Below the pieces are notes generated by a model that saw only the letters and a program-made list of their open reading frames with translations, had not been told where the DNA came from and ran no database searches. Below, one piece after another: positions 20,760 to 29,246 of a stretch of 64,000 nt of DNA (the stretch's first letter is position 1; each line of letters starts with the position of its first letter). Both the position numbers and the translations under genes were made by a program. This stretch comes from Bacillota bacterium (lineage in GTDB: Bacteria > Bacillota > DTU030 > DUMP01), in the NCBI GenBank assembly GCA_030154105.1, contig JASKKP010000006.1, positions 1 through 64,000 of the forward strand, read 5' to 3'.

Positions 20760-21639
20760 CGTCTTAAAACCTCCCGGAATGACCTCCCACGACGTGGTGG
20801 CTTGGGTACGGCGCCTCCTGGGAGTTAGGCGCGTAGGACATGCCGGTACGTTGGACCCGCCGGCGGCAGGGGTGCTGGTGGTGGCCTTGGGCCGGGCTAC
20901 GCGCCTTGTGGGGTATCTTCCCGGCGTGAAAACGTATCGGGGCGAGATTACGTTCGGCGTGAGCACCACGACCCTGGATGGGGAAGGCGAGGTGGTGCGC
21001 CGGGCTCCATGCCGCTTAACCCAAGCTGACCTGGAGCAGGTGCTGCCTAAGTTTCGGGGCGATATCGAACAGATTCCACCCATGGTGTCGGCCGTTCATT
21101 ACCGGGGGAGGCGCCTTTATGAACTCGCCCGCACTGGTCTTGATGTGGATCGGCCGCGGCGGCGGGTACACATCGCGCGCCTAGAGGTTTTAGCCTTCAC
21201 CCCGCATCCGGAACACCCACGTGCGCTTATTGAGTGTGAATGTTCATCCGGAACCTACGTTCGGGCACTGGCTGCGGACATCGGGCGGGCGCTGGGTACG
21301 GAGGCGTACCTTTCTTTTCTCTTGCGCACGGCTAGCGGACCTTTTGCCATCAGCTCCAGCCTTACCCTTGAGGAGTTGGAGGAAGCTGTTCGTGGTGGCG
21401 ACCGGGATTGGCTGTGCCCGCCGGAGGCGGGCTTGGGACACCTCCCGACGCTGGTGCTGGACCGAAAGGCAACCCGGCTTTTCCGCCACGGGAACGCGGT
21501 CGAAGTGCCAGCCGGCACGCAACCGGCTCCTGGGCTGCGGTTTGTGGTGCGCGACGACACATTGACCTTCCTTGGCGTAGGACGCCTCTCGCGGCAGGGC
21601 GAGGATTGGATGTTGCAACCCGAGGTAGTGTTCTCTTGA
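20740..21639 (+). CDS. truB: tRNA pseudouridine(55) synthase
   Basis: Makes the universal pseudouridine-55 in the T-loop of tRNAs. Catalytic motif is HAGTLDPPAAGVLVVALGRA (about residues 33-52; Asp is the nucleophile). The usual L-A-T-G here reads P-A-A-G, a mild variation. Further motifs are IEQIPPMVSAVHYRGRRLYE and CSSGTYVRALAADIGRALG. A C-terminal PUA-like segment follows. The GTG start has GAGGAGG upstream and overlaps the end of nrnA by 20 bases. 299 residues, normal. Confidence 0.96.
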   Translation: MSEGFINVLKPPGMTSHDVVAWVRRLLGVRRVGHAGTLDPPAAGVLVVALGRATRLVGYLPGVKTYRGEITFGVSTTTLDGEGEVVRRAPCRLTQADLEQVLPKFRGDIEQIPPMVSAVHYRGRRLYELARTGLDVDRPRRRVHIARLEVLAFTPHPEHPRALIECECSSGTYVRALAADIGRALGTEAYLSFLLRTASGPFAISSSLTLEELEEAVRGGDRDWLCPPEAGLGHLPTLVLDRKATRLFRHGNAVEVPAGTQPAPGLRFVVRDDTLTFLGVGRLSRQGEDWMLQPEVVFS

Positions 21640-21656
21640 GGGAGTGTACAGGTAAA

Positions 21657-22643
21657 GTGGACGTCGTGAGGGGATTGGAAAACTGGACGGGCGGTGAAGT
21701 CGCGAGCAGCGTAGCTCTTGGTTTTTTCGATGGAGTGCACCGGGGCCACCAAGAAATTATTACCACCGCCGTGCAATATGCCCGGGAGCACGGCTTAAAA
21801 AGCATTGTCCTCACCTTTGAACCCCACCCTCTGTCTGTGCTGCAACCGGCGGCCGCGCCTTTAATCCTTACGCCTTTTCAGGAAAAGGCGCGGCTCATCA
21901 AGCGACTTGCTGCGGATGCGCTGCTGGTTCTAGATTTCACGCCTTCGCTTGCCGCGCTGGAGGCAAAGGATTTCGTGTGGGAGGTGCTGGTGCGCAAGCT
22001 CAAGGCACGGTATGTGACCGTGGGCTATAACTACACCTTCGGGCGGGGAGGACGGGGAACGCCCGAGACCCTGGCGGCCTGGGGAAAGGAGCTCGGCTTC
22101 GAAGTAAATCGAGTAGCGCCCGTTTGTGTAAACGGCGAGCCTATCTCTAGCAGCAGGATAAGAGAGCTTCTGGCCCAAGGGGAACTCCCCAAGGCGGCTT
22201 CCTTCTTAGGGAGGTTCCCGGCCGTAGCCGGCCGCGTCGTACCTGGGGCGCGGCGGGGGCACAGCCTCGGCTTTCCCACGGCCAACGTCGAACTTTCGCG
22301 GGGCCTGGCACTGCCTCGCTTCGGCGTTTATGCGGTGCACACGTGGCACCGGAAGCGTTGTTATGCTGGGGTAGCCAACATCGGGCGGGTTCCTACTTTC
22401 GGCGCGGGAGAGGTACGCCTGGAGGTTCACTTATTCGATTTTCACGATAACCTTTACGGAAAACGCCTGCGCGTGGAGTTTGTGGCCTTTCTGCGCCCGG
22501 AACAAGCCTTTGGCTCTGCCGCGGAGCTCAAGACACAGATAGAGAGCGATGCCCGGCGGGCGAAGGAGATTTTGCGCCGGCTCCAAGAGATGAAAAGTTC
22601 ACCGGCTTTGTTTACAACTACCGGGGTTTGTGATAGAATCTAG
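21657..22643 (+). CDS. ribF: Bifunctional riboflavin kinase / FAD synthetase
   Basis: Makes FMN and FAD from riboflavin. N-terminal nucleotidyltransferase half: SVALGFFDGVHRGHQEII (about residues 20-37), VLTFEPHPLSVL, and ISSSRIRELLAQGEL. C-terminal riboflavin kinase half begins with GHSLGFPTANVEL (about 202-214). Roughly 328 residues, normal for RibF. The reading frame is open from 21408 through truB, so the start must be judged: TTG 21636, GTG 21657 and GTG 21666 are candidates. GTG 21657 is a compromise downstream of GAGGGAG and is uncertain by about ten residues. Confidence 0.93.
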   Translation: MDVVRGLENWTGGEVASSVALGFFDGVHRGHQEIITTAVQYAREHGLKSIVLTFEPHPLSVLQPAAAPLILTPFQEKARLIKRLAADALLVLDFTPSLAALEAKDFVWEVLVRKLKARYVTVGYNYTFGRGGRGTPETLAAWGKELGFEVNRVAPVCVNGEPISSSRIRELLAQGELPKAASFLGRFPAVAGRVVPGARRGHSLGFPTANVELSRGLALPRFGVYAVHTWHRKRCYAGVANIGRVPTFGAGEVRLEVHLFDFHDNLYGKRLRVEFVAFLRPEQAFGSAAELKTQIESDARRAKEILRRLQEMKSSPALFTTTGVCDRI

Positions 22644-22670
22644 CCGAGGCGACCAGAAGGAGCGAGGGCC

Positions 22671-22883
22671 ATGCAGGGCAGTTGGGAACTGCCTGAGGAA
22701 GAGCTGAAGGACATGCTGGCCAGGATTGCCCGCATTTGCACGAGCCAGGAGTTCCAGGACCTGCGGCTGGAGCTGGAGGCCATTTACCGCCGGGAAAACG
22801 CGGAGAACGCGTACTTGGCCGCCTTCCAGGATGCGCTCTATGCCTTGTTTGTCCAGGGCGAAGAAGCGTTGGACAGCAGTTGA
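22671..22883 (+). CDS. Small acidic helical protein, unknown function
   Basis: A 70-residue acidic protein with no recognised domain. It is predicted all-helical by eye: PEEELKDMLARIARICTSQ, then FQDLRLELEAIYRREN, then AAFQDALYALFVQGEEAL. AGAAGGAGCGAGG precedes ATG 22671 at good spacing, and codon use matches neighbours. It lies between ribF and rpsO and 17 bases before a second small gene that has a DUF4258-like look, so the two could form a functional pair. No function is claimed. Confidence 0.65.
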   Translation: MQGSWELPEEELKDMLARIARICTSQEFQDLRLELEAIYRRENAENAYLAAFQDALYALFVQGEEALDSS

Positions 22884-22900
22884 AGGCCGGGTAGGTGAGG

Positions 22901-23131
22901 ATGGCGCCGCTTAAGGTCATCATCACCGAGCACGCATGTCGGCGGCTCCGCCAGGACAGGCAGGGCGGAATTACGCTGGAAGACATCATGAGCGCTGCCT
23001 ACAGCATTCCCGGGTGGATCCCTACTGCGACCCGCTTCCGCAGTTTTGTAGCTGCCTCTGGGCGGTGCTTCGATCTGGTGGCCAAAGACACCAAGACGGG
23101 TCGCCTGGTGATAACCATCATCGGCAAATGA
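22901..23131 (+). CDS. Small DUF4258-like protein, unknown function
   Basis: A 76-residue protein, MAPLKVIITEHACRRLRQDR then ITLEDIMSAAYSIPGWIPTA, with a beta-rich C-terminal half (FVAASGRCFDLVAKDTKTG, VITIIGK). The pattern 'ITxHAxxRLxxR...ITLEDI' followed by a two- or three-strand sheet resembles DUF4258 or RelE-fold small proteins, some of which are toxin-like, but the match is by eye. ATG 22901 is preferred over GTG 22895, with GTAGGTGAGG upstream. Together with the preceding 70-residue gene it may be a toxin-antitoxin-like pair or simply two lineage-specific genes. Confidence 0.65.
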   Translation: MAPLKVIITEHACRRLRQDRQGGITLEDIMSAAYSIPGWIPTATRFRSFVAASGRCFDLVAKDTKTGRLVITIIGK

Positions 23132-23172
23132 ATGAACCATGGGCGCGGACAACCGCTACTCCAACGGTTATC
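23110..23172 (+). promoter_or_regulatory. Possible structured leader of rpsO
   Basis: A 7-bp inverted repeat, GATAACC (23110-23116) and GGTTATC (23166-23172), brackets the intergenic space before rpsO, and an alternative short stem AACCG/CGGTT (23151-23155/23165-23169) competes with it. Ribosomal protein S15 represses its own mRNA through leader structures in several bacteria, which makes this a candidate, but no described S15 motif is recognised. Confidence 0.25.
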
Positions 23173-23212
23173 TGGGACTATGGGGATCGGAAAAAAGTAG
23201 GAGGTGAAGAAT

Positions 23213-23482
23213 GTGGCCCTTACCAGCCAGAAGAAGCAGGAGATCATCGAGAAGTTCAAACTACATGACGCGGACACGGGTTCGCCCGAGGTGCAGATTG
23301 CCATACTCACGGAGCGGATTAACTACCTGACGGAACACTTAAAGGAGCACAAAAAGGACTATCATTCTCGCCGCGGGCTGCTGAAAATGGTAGGACGGCG
23401 GCGGGGCCTGCTTAATTACCTCATGGAAAAGGACATCGAACGCTATCGCAAGTTGGTAGAGAAATTAGGTTTGCGGCACTGA
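23213..23482 (+). CDS. rpsO: 30S ribosomal protein S15
   Basis: uS15, a primary 16S rRNA binder at the 20-22 three-way junction. 89 residues from GTG 23213, exactly the family length, with [40 protein letters not shown] and [13 protein letters not shown]. The frame is open to GTG 23204, but that codon lies inside the AGGAGGTGAAG ribosome-binding site, so 23213 is the start. It is followed by a terminator and pnp, a widely conserved pair. Confidence 0.97.
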   Translation: MALTSQKKQEIIEKFKLHDADTGSPEVQIAILTERINYLTEHLKEHKKDYHSRRGLLKMVGRRRGLLNYLMEKDIERYRKLVEKLGLRH

Positions 23483-23504
23483 GAGCGGGGCGACCCGCTC
23501 TTTT
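23482..23504 (+). terminator. rpsO terminator
   Basis: AGAGCGGG, GCGA loop and CCCGCTCT form an 8-bp stem starting at the last base of the rpsO stop codon, followed by TTTT. It probably partly uncouples rpsO from pnp. Confidence 0.75.
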
Positions 23505-23596
23505 CCAATAGTTGAGGTCTTTCACCTGGAAAAAAGGAAATACTAACCTGAGTGGCGAAGACAGAAAAAGAAATGGACACAAGGAGGTTTGGTGAT

Positions 23597-25705
23597 TTGT
23601 CGGAAATCTTTCAGACTACGCTGGCCGGCCGGCCGCTGAGCGTGGAAATCGGCCACGTGGCCAAACAGGCAGACGGGGCGGCACTGGTGCGTTACGGCGA
23701 CACGGTGGTGCTGGTGACTGCCTGCTGTTCTGATACCCCGCGCGAAGGGATCGATTTTTTCCCGCTGACTGTGGATTACGAGGAACGGCTTTATGCCGTA
23801 GGTAAGATCCCGGGGGGCTTTATTAAACGCGAAGGACGGCCCAGCGAAAAGGCGATTCTTTCCGCACGCCTAATTGACCGCCCTATTCGCCCGCTTTTCC
23901 CGAAAGGGTTTCGCAACGACGTGCAGGTTGTAGCGTTGGTGCTGTCGGTAGACCAAGATAACTCACCGCAGATTGCCGCTCTTCTAGGGGCTTCGGTAGC
24001 CCTTTCGATTTCGGACATTCCCTTCGACGGTCCCATTGCCGGTGTGGTCGTGGGGCTTGTGGGGGACGAATTTGTGCTCAACCCAACCATAGCGCAGCAA
24101 GAAGCCAGCCGCCTGCACCTTACTCTGGCCGGGAAGAAGGATGCGGTGATGATGGTGGAGGCGGGGGCGAACGAGGTAGACGAGGAAACCATGCTGCGCG
24201 CCATTGCCTTTGGGCATGAGGCCATCAAGGAACTCGTGGCTTTTGAAGAAGAAATCGTCCGCAAAGTAGGGAAAGAGAAGCGCCAGGTGGTCCTCTACCA
24301 GGTTGATCCTGAGGTTGAAGCTAAGGTGCGCGCTTATGCCGAGCCCGAGCTTCGGAAGGCGCTGACCGAGCCTGAAAAGTTGCAGCGGGAAGAAGCGCTG
24401 GATAAAGTGGAGGAGGAGGCGGTCCTCAAGTTTATTGAAGAGTATCCGGATAAAGAAAAGGATATCCGGGAAGTAGTCCATCAGCTAACCAAAGAGTTGG
24501 TACGCAAAATGATTTTGGAAGAAGGGGTGAGGCCAGACGGGCGTGCCCTGGATGAAATTCGTCCCATCACGGTGGAAGTGGGCGTACTTCCGCGCGTCCA
24601 CGGTTCCGGCCTCTTTACCCGTGGCCAAACCCAGGTTCTAACCACCCTGACGCTGGGAGCGGTGGGCGACGAGCAGATCCTGGACGGTCTGGGGGTTGAA
24701 GAATCGAAACGCTTTATGCACCATTACAACTTCCCGCCCTTCAGCACCGGCGAAACCAGGCCCATGCGCGGGCCGGGACGGCGCGAGATAGGTCATGGTG
24801 CCCTGGCCGAGCGAGCCCTGGAGCCCATGATCCCGGACGAAAGCGTGTTTCCGTATACCATCCGCCTGGTTTCCGAGGTCCTCGAATCTAACGGCTCTAC
24901 GTCTATGGCCAGTGTCTGCGGCAGCACTTTGGCGCTAATGGACGGTGGGGTTCCCATCAAGGCGCCGGTGGCAGGAGTGGCCATGGGGCTTATCAAGGAG
25001 GAGGACAAGTTTGCCGTTCTCACCGATATCCAAGGCCTGGAAGATGCCATGGGGGATATGGATTTCAAGGTGGCGGGAACGAAGAACGGCATTAACGCCC
25101 TCCAGATGGACATCAAGGTCCATGGTATCACCTTAGATATCCTGCGCGTGGCCTTGGAGCAGGCCAGGCGGGGACGTTTATTCATCCTGGACAAGATGCT
25201 GGCCGTGATTGATAAGCCGCGTCCGAAGCTTTCCCCGTATGCCCCGCGGATGATTACCATGGAGATCGACCCGGACAAGATTCGCGATGTTATCGGCCCG
25301 GGCGGCAAGACGATCCGGAAGATCATCGAGGAGACGGGAGTGCAGATCGACATCGAGGACGACGGACGGGTCTTCATCACGGCTGTGGATGAGGAAGCTG
25401 CCCGTCGGGCCGAAGAAAAGATAAAGCTTCTCACACGCGACGTGGAGGTGGGCGGGATTTACGTGGGCCGCGTCACCCGCCTGGTGAACTTCGGAGCGTT
25501 CGTGGAAATTCTTCCCGGCAAAGAGGGCCTGGTGCACATATCGCAGCTCGCCCGTGAACGGGTGGCCAGGGTAGAGGATGTGGTGCACGTGGGCGACGAG
25601 ATAGTAGTTAAGGTAACCGAGATCGACCGGCAAGGCAGAATCAATCTCTCGCGCAAAGAAGCCCTTAAGGCAGAACCAAAGAAAGACAAGGCGGGCCGCA
25701 GGTAG
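23597..25705 (+). CDS. pnp: Polynucleotide phosphorylase
   Basis: Phosphorolytic 3'-5' exoribonuclease with two RNase PH cores (from [18 protein letters not shown] and from [20 protein letters not shown]), a linking helical domain, a KH domain ([20 protein letters not shown]) and an S1 domain ([20 protein letters not shown]). The frame opens at GTG 23552, but AAGGAGGT at 23581-23588 sits eight bases before TTG 23597, and starting there gives [19 protein letters not shown], matching the normal PNPase N-terminus. I therefore call TTG 23597 the start (702 residues). Confidence 0.96.
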   Translation: MSEIFQTTLAGRPLSVEIGHVAKQADGAALVRYGDTVVLVTACCSDTPREGIDFFPLTVDYEERLYAVGKIPGGFIKREGRPSEKAILSARLIDRPIRPLFPKGFRNDVQVVALVLSVDQDNSPQIAALLGASVALSISDIPFDGPIAGVVVGLVGDEFVLNPTIAQQEASRLHLTLAGKKDAVMMVEAGANEVDEETMLRAIAFGHEAIKELVAFEEEIVRKVGKEKRQVVLYQVDPEVEAKVRAYAEPELRKALTEPEKLQREEALDKVEEEAVLKFIEEYPDKEKDIREVVHQLTKELVRKMILEEGVRPDGRALDEIRPITVEVGVLPRVHGSGLFTRGQTQVLTTLTLGAVGDEQILDGLGVEESKRFMHHYNFPPFSTGETRPMRGPGRREIGHGALAERALEPMIPDESVFPYTIRLVSEVLESNGSTSMASVCGSTLALMDGGVPIKAPVAGVAMGLIKEEDKFAVLTDIQGLEDAMGDMDFKVAGTKNGINALQMDIKVHGITLDILRVALEQARRGRLFILDKMLAVIDKPRPKLSPYAPRMITMEIDPDKIRDVIGPGGKTIRKIIEETGVQIDIEDDGRVFITAVDEEAARRAEEKIKLLTRDVEVGGIYVGRVTRLVNFGAFVEILPGKEGLVHISQLARERVARVEDVVHVGDEIVVKVTEIDRQGRINLSRKEALKAEPKKDKAGRR

Positions 25706-25713
25706 GGCGGCCG

Positions 25714-25745
25714 AAGCATAAACTCTTCCGGGTTTATGCTTTTTT
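25714..25745 (+). terminator. pnp terminator
   Basis: AAGCATAAAC and GTTTATGCTT form a perfect 10-bp stem around an 8-base loop, ending in TTTTTT. A strong rho-independent terminator that closes the nusA-pnp region. Confidence 0.9.
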
Positions 25746-25771
25746 CATTGTTGAGGGGTTAGCTCAACCCG

Positions 25772-25800
25772 TTTACAGGGCTATTCCTTTTCAGTATAAT
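25772..25800 (+). promoter_or_regulatory. Promoter of the M16 peptidase-dut-dap region
   Basis: TTTACA (25772-25777), 17-base spacer, TATAAT (25795-25800): a near-consensus sigma-A promoter. GTTGAG and CTCAAC (25750-25755 and 25763-25768) form a short inverted repeat just upstream, a possible operator or part of the terminator region. Confidence 0.75.
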
Positions 25801-25882
25801 AACTTCGTGTTTAAAGGAACGGCGGGTGCCAGGACCGGCCGAGAGAGTGCCGGCAGGTAACCGACCAACAGGGGGAGTTGTC

Positions 25883-27121
25883 TTGTACAGGAGGAGTGAG
25901 CTGCCCGGCGGAGTACGCCTTGTGACCGAGGAGATTCCCGGAGTTTCTTCCGCTGCCCTAGGCTTGTGGGTCAGCGTCGGCTCCAAATGGGAAGCCGCAG
26001 AAGAAAGAGGGGTGTCCCACTTTCTGGAACACCTTTTATTTAAGGGAACGAAGAAGCGAAGCGCCCGGGACATCGCGGAAGCCCTAGATTCGGTCGGCGG
26101 TCAGTTAAACGCTTTTACCTCTAAGGAGTACACCTGTTACTATGCCAAGGTGCTGGGAGAACACCTCCCACTGGCCTTAGACGTGCTGGTTGACATGTTC
26201 CTTGAGCCCCTCTTGGACAGCGACGACATTACGCGGGAAAAGCAAGTCGTGCTGGAAGAGATCTCCATGTACGAAGATTCTCCCGACGAATTAGTCCACG
26301 ATTTGCTCACCGAGGTGACCTGGCCTGATCACCCCCTTGGCCGCCCCACGTTGGGAACGCGAGAAAGCCTTAACGCACTTACGCCTGAGCAGATACGGGC
26401 GTTTTACGCCCGTTTTTACACTCCCGCAAACTTGGTGATAACGGCTGCCGGCAACCTTAAGCACGATGAGGTGGCCCGGCTGGTTGAGCGGTATTTTGCT
26501 GGTTGGGTGTCTACGCCTCAGACGTACGCGCTTCCGGTACCGAGCTTCTGGGCCGGGCGCAGAGTGTTTGAGCGCGATACGGAACAGGTGCATGTTTGCT
26601 TGGGCGCGCCCGGCGTCCCAGTAGAAGATGAAAGCAACTACGCGGTTGAAGTGGCCAACAGCATTTTAGGCGGGGGCCTCTCCTCGCGGCTTTTCCAGCA
26701 CATTCGCGAGGAAAAAGGACTGGCTTACTCCGTCTATTCCTACCATACTGCCTATCAGGGCATAGGCCTGTTCACGATTTACCTGGGGCTAAGCAAGGAA
26801 AACCTGCAGGCCGGGCTAGAACTTGTAGAGCAAGAGCTGGCCAAGCTGCTTCAAGAACCCGTGCCGGCTGCCGAGCTCGACCGGGCCCGGCAACAGGTTT
26901 TAGGGACCTTCCGCCTCAGCCTCGAAAACACGACTAATAGGATGATCCGCCTGGGCAAGCAGGAGCTTAGTCTAGGGCGCTTCATCCCCGTGGAAGAGGT
27001 GGAAGAAAAACTTAAGGCGGTTACGGCGCAAGACGTACAGCGCCTATGCGCGCGGGCTTTCCGCCGGGAGCAGCTGACGACGGTGGTGCTCGGTCCGGTG
27101 GAGCCGCAGGAAGTGGAGTGA
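25883..27121 (+). CDS. M16 family zinc metallopeptidase (MlpA/YmxG-like)
   Basis: Processing-peptidase-like enzyme. The inverted zinc motif HFLEH is in GVSHFLEHLLFKGTKKRS, with the downstream glutamate ligand in KQVVLEEISMYEDSPDE. The C-terminal half has the second M16 domain (LGGGLSSRLFQHIREEKGLA). The frame is open from 25826, but TTG 25883 follows GGGGGAG and gives MYRRSELPGGVRLVTEEIPG, matching family N-termini; that is 412 residues. Its position before ymxH and the lysine genes equals that of B. subtilis mlpA, a sporulation-region protease. Confidence 0.92.
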   Translation: MYRRSELPGGVRLVTEEIPGVSSAALGLWVSVGSKWEAAEERGVSHFLEHLLFKGTKKRSARDIAEALDSVGGQLNAFTSKEYTCYYAKVLGEHLPLALDVLVDMFLEPLLDSDDITREKQVVLEEISMYEDSPDELVHDLLTEVTWPDHPLGRPTLGTRESLNALTPEQIRAFYARFYTPANLVITAAGNLKHDEVARLVERYFAGWVSTPQTYALPVPSFWAGRRVFERDTEQVHVCLGAPGVPVEDESNYAVEVANSILGGGLSSRLFQHIREEKGLAYSVYSYHTAYQGIGLFTIYLGLSKENLQAGLELVEQELAKLLQEPVPAAELDRARQQVLGTFRLSLENTTNRMIRLGKQELSLGRFIPVEEVEEKLKAVTAQDVQRLCARAFRREQLTTVVLGPVEPQEVE

Positions 27122-27126
27122 GAGCT

Positions 27127-27576
27127 GTGGAACGGCTGAAAGTGCCGATTCGCCGACTTCCCCACGGAGGGGGTTTGCCGCTTCCCGAGTACATGAGCCC
27201 CGGCGCCGCCGGGTTGGACTTGTACGCCGCCCTAACGGAAGAAATCACCCTTCCCCCGGGTGGGCGCGCGCTCATACCTACCGGGATCTCTGTGGCAGTT
27301 CCCCCGGGTTGGGAAGCTCAGGTGCGCCCGCGGAGTGGCCTCGCCTGGCGATACGGTCTTACGCTGCTCAACAGCCCCGGTACTGTGGACAGCGACTACC
27401 GTGGCGAGATTAAAGTGCTGCTCGTAAATCTCGGAACGGAGCCCTATACCGTCCGGCGCGGCGACCGCATTGCGCAGCTCGTTTTGAATTCCGTAGGCCG
27501 GGTGGAGTGGGAAGAGGTTGAGGAACTGCCGGCTTCCCGGCGCGGAACGGGCGGGTTCGGCCACACGGGAGCTTAG
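27127..27576 (+). CDS. dut: dUTP diphosphatase
   Basis: Trimeric dUTPase, hydrolysing dUTP to dUMP and PPi to keep uracil out of DNA. All five family motifs are visible: PGAAGLDLYAA (motif 1), RPRSGLAWRYGL (2), NSPGTVDSDYRGEIKVLLVN (3), RRGDRIAQLVL (4) and the P-loop-like RRGTGGFGHTGA at the C-terminus (5). About 149 residues from GTG 27127; GTG 27118, overlapping the peptidase stop, is an alternative. Confidence 0.95.
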   Translation: MERLKVPIRRLPHGGGLPLPEYMSPGAAGLDLYAALTEEITLPPGGRALIPTGISVAVPPGWEAQVRPRSGLAWRYGLTLLNSPGTVDSDYRGEIKVLLVNLGTEPYTVRRGDRIAQLVLNSVGRVEWEEVEELPASRRGTGGFGHTGA

Positions 27577-27581
27577 CATTT

Positions 27582-27627
27582 CCCCCTTCTTCGCCGCATA
27601 AATAAGATTAGGCAGGCGAGAAGGGGG
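27582..27627 (+). terminator. Strong hairpin after dut, covering the next ribosome-binding site
   Basis: CCCCCTTCTTCGCC (27582-27595) pairs with GGCGAGAAGGGGG (27615-27627) apart from one bulged T. The tail is TGTTTTC. It may be a dut terminator, but its right arm contains the purine-rich ribosome-binding site of the gene starting at 27635, so it could also block that gene's translation. Confidence 0.6.
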
Positions 27628-27634
27628 TGTTTTC

Positions 27635-27964
27635 ATGCTGGGGGTCGTTTTGGCCGTAGGGCTTATGGCGCTGACGTATTTATCGCTCGCCGAACGGGCC
27701 CGCGGGCGCGCACGCGCTCGGCGGCGGGGAGAAGAACTGCCGGTAGAGCCGCGGGCTTCTTCTTTTTCCCAGGCTCTAGTTGAGCTCGTAGGCACGGCCG
27801 GGGGGATTTACCTGGCCCTAGTGCTCGCGCGCAATTTTTTGAAGCTGGACTTACCTGAGCGGGTGGAAGTGCTGGGCTTTCAAGTGGAGCCCCTGGCAAC
27901 GCTCTCTTTGCTCCTGGCGTTGGTTCAACCGTACGTAGCCCACTGGCTGGAGCGGAACGCGTAA
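27635..27964 (+). CDS. Small two-helix membrane protein, unknown function
   Basis: A 109-residue protein with an N-terminal hydrophobic helix (LGVVLAVGLMALTYLSLAE), an arginine-rich loop (RARGRARARRRGEE), a second hydrophobic helix (LVGTAGGIYLALVLARNFL) and a third weaker one near the C-terminus (LATLSLLLALVQPYVAHWL). No family recognised. It stands between dut and ymxH in a sporulation-gene neighbourhood. The ribosome-binding site AAGGGGG lies in the right arm of a strong hairpin. Confidence 0.7.
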   Translation: MLGVVLAVGLMALTYLSLAERARGRARARRRGEELPVEPRASSFSQALVELVGTAGGIYLALVLARNFLKLDLPERVEVLGFQVEPLATLSLLLALVQPYVAHWLERNA

Positions 27965-27985
27965 GACGACGAGGAGGGTGATGGG

Positions 27986-28255
27986 ATGCGGCTACGCGAT
28001 TTGGAAGACAAAGAGCTCATTAACCTCCAGGACGGGCGCCGCATCGGTTACTTCGGGGACGCCGATCTGGTCTTCAACGGCGAGACCGGGGAAATCGTAG
28101 GCCTTGAGGTTAATACCCGAGGGAAGCTTTTCCAGCTCTTCAGCGAAAAGCGGGTTTCGCTTGTCCCGTGGCGGGCCATAAAGAAAATCGGCAGGGAAGT
28201 GGTTATTATCGATGCCGGCGCCGACACGGATATTGACACCTACCGGGATTTGTAG
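27986..28255 (+). CDS. ymxH: YlmC/YmxH family sporulation protein
   Basis: An 89-residue PRC-barrel-like protein: MRLRDLEDKELINLQDGRRI, YFGDADLVFNGETGEIVGLE and VPWRAIKKIGREVVIIDAG. The YlmC/YmxH family is nearly restricted to spore-forming Firmicutes and is expressed in sporulation; its biochemical role is unknown. ATG follows GAGGAGGGTGATGGG. In B. subtilis ymxH sits between mlpA and spoVFA, which matches this position apart from the absent spoVFAB. Confidence 0.9.
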   Translation: MRLRDLEDKELINLQDGRRIGYFGDADLVFNGETGEIVGLEVNTRGKLFQLFSEKRVSLVPWRAIKKIGREVVIIDAGADTDIDTYRDL

Positions 28256-28261
28256 GAGAAT
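28233..28261 (+). promoter_or_regulatory. Possible promoter of dapB
   Basis: TTGACA (28233-28238) inside the end of ymxH, a 17-base spacer, and GAGAAT (28256-28261), four of six matches to TATAAT. The -10 is weak. Confidence 0.35.
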
Positions 28262-28308
28262 ATACGTAATACATTAAAAAAGGCAAACGCAATTGGAGGT
28301 GAAACGGC

Positions 28309-29109
28309 GTGGGAATTCGCGTCCTCGTCTCGGGTGCCAACGGCCGTATGGGCCGGGAGGTGGTCAAGGGAATCCTTGCCGACCCGGACCTGGACCTTGT
28401 CGGTGCCGTGGGACACGAGAACGGTATTGGCCAAGATGTTGGAGTCCTCCTAGGCCGAGAACCCTTGGGCCTTGAGTTGGCCGCCGACCTGGGAAGTACC
28501 ATTTCCCGTACCGGTGCTGAAGTTGTTGTCGATTTTACCCGTCCTGCCGTGGTAAAGAAAAACTTGGAGACCATAGCTAAACGGGGGGCCCACGCCGTCA
28601 TTGGGACAACCGGCATAACCGAAGCCGACATCCCGGAGATTGCCGCGCTTTATCGTGAGTACGGGGTCAACGCGGTTATTGCACCCAATTTCGCCGTGGG
28701 CGCTGTTTTACTTCTTAAGTTTGCCGCCCAGGCGGCGCGGTTTTTCCCTCAGGTGGAGATTATTGAAACCCACCACGACCAAAAACTAGACGCTCCGTCC
28801 GGGACGGCGATCAAGTACGCGGAGGCAATTGCCCGGGCGGCCGGGAGCGTTACGCCGGCCGCGACGAAGGTGGAAAAGGTGCCGGGAGTGCGAGGAGGAG
28901 AGCTCGCGGGCATCAAAATCCATAGCCTGCGCCTGCCCGGTTTTGTGGCCCACCATACCATCGTTTTTGGTGGCCTGGGCCAAAGTTTGACCTTAAGGCA
29001 CGATTCCATCAGCCGGGAATCCTTCATCCCCGGGGTTATCTTGGCGGTAAAAAAGGTGTCCAACCTCGACGGGGTCGTCTACGGGCTCGAAAACCTACTC
29101 GACATTTAA
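28309..29109 (+). CDS. dapB: 4-hydroxy-tetrahydrodipicolinate reductase
   Basis: NAD(P)H-dependent reductase of the diaminopimelate/lysine pathway. N-terminal nucleotide-binding GANGRMGREVVKGI; catalytic segment EIIETHHDQKLDAPSGTAIK (His-His and the Lys of LDAPSGTA); C-terminal VAHHTIVFGGLGQSLTLRHD. 266 residues, normal. GTG 28309 follows GGAGGTGAAAC. Placing dapB here between ymxH and asd is notable because B. subtilis has the dipicolinate synthase genes spoVFAB in this slot. Confidence 0.96.
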   Translation: MGIRVLVSGANGRMGREVVKGILADPDLDLVGAVGHENGIGQDVGVLLGREPLGLELAADLGSTISRTGAEVVVDFTRPAVVKKNLETIAKRGAHAVIGTTGITEADIPEIAALYREYGVNAVIAPNFAVGAVLLLKFAAQAARFFPQVEIIETHHDQKLDAPSGTAIKYAEAIARAAGSVTPAATKVEKVPGVRGGELAGIKIHSLRLPGFVAHHTIVFGGLGQSLTLRHDSISRESFIPGVILAVKKVSNLDGVVYGLENLLDI

Positions 29110-29201
29110 CACTTCTGCCTTGAAAATACTGAGGCCGAGGGCCATCCCCTGCAAGGCGCGTTACGTACCGCCATTAGAAGAACGCAGGCGGGCGAGGGAA
29201 A

Positions 29202-29246
29202 GCGCGGGCGGTGTTTGAGGCCCGAAGGGCCGAGTTCTGCCCGCGC
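29202..29246 (+). repeat. GC-rich nested palindrome in the dapB-asd gap
   Basis: The 248-base dapB-asd gap holds no convincing gene. Within it GCGCGGGC (29202-29209) pairs with GCCCGCGC (29239-29246), and inside that loop GGCCC-GAA-GGGCC (29219-29231) forms a second stem. Flanking sequence GAGCGAGCCGAGTTCG and ATGCC/GGCAT adds further dyads. The TTTGA ... GAGTTC arrangement around the inner stem suggests a REP-like mobile intergenic element or a structured RNA. No T run, so it is not a normal terminator. Confidence 0.5.

Noticed and set aside
28256-28308. Search for a lysine riboswitch or T-box ahead of dapB, asd or dapG.
   Set aside because: The upstream gaps are too short or lack the conserved cores (no T-box TGGNACCGCG sequence, no lysine-riboswitch five-stem pattern).
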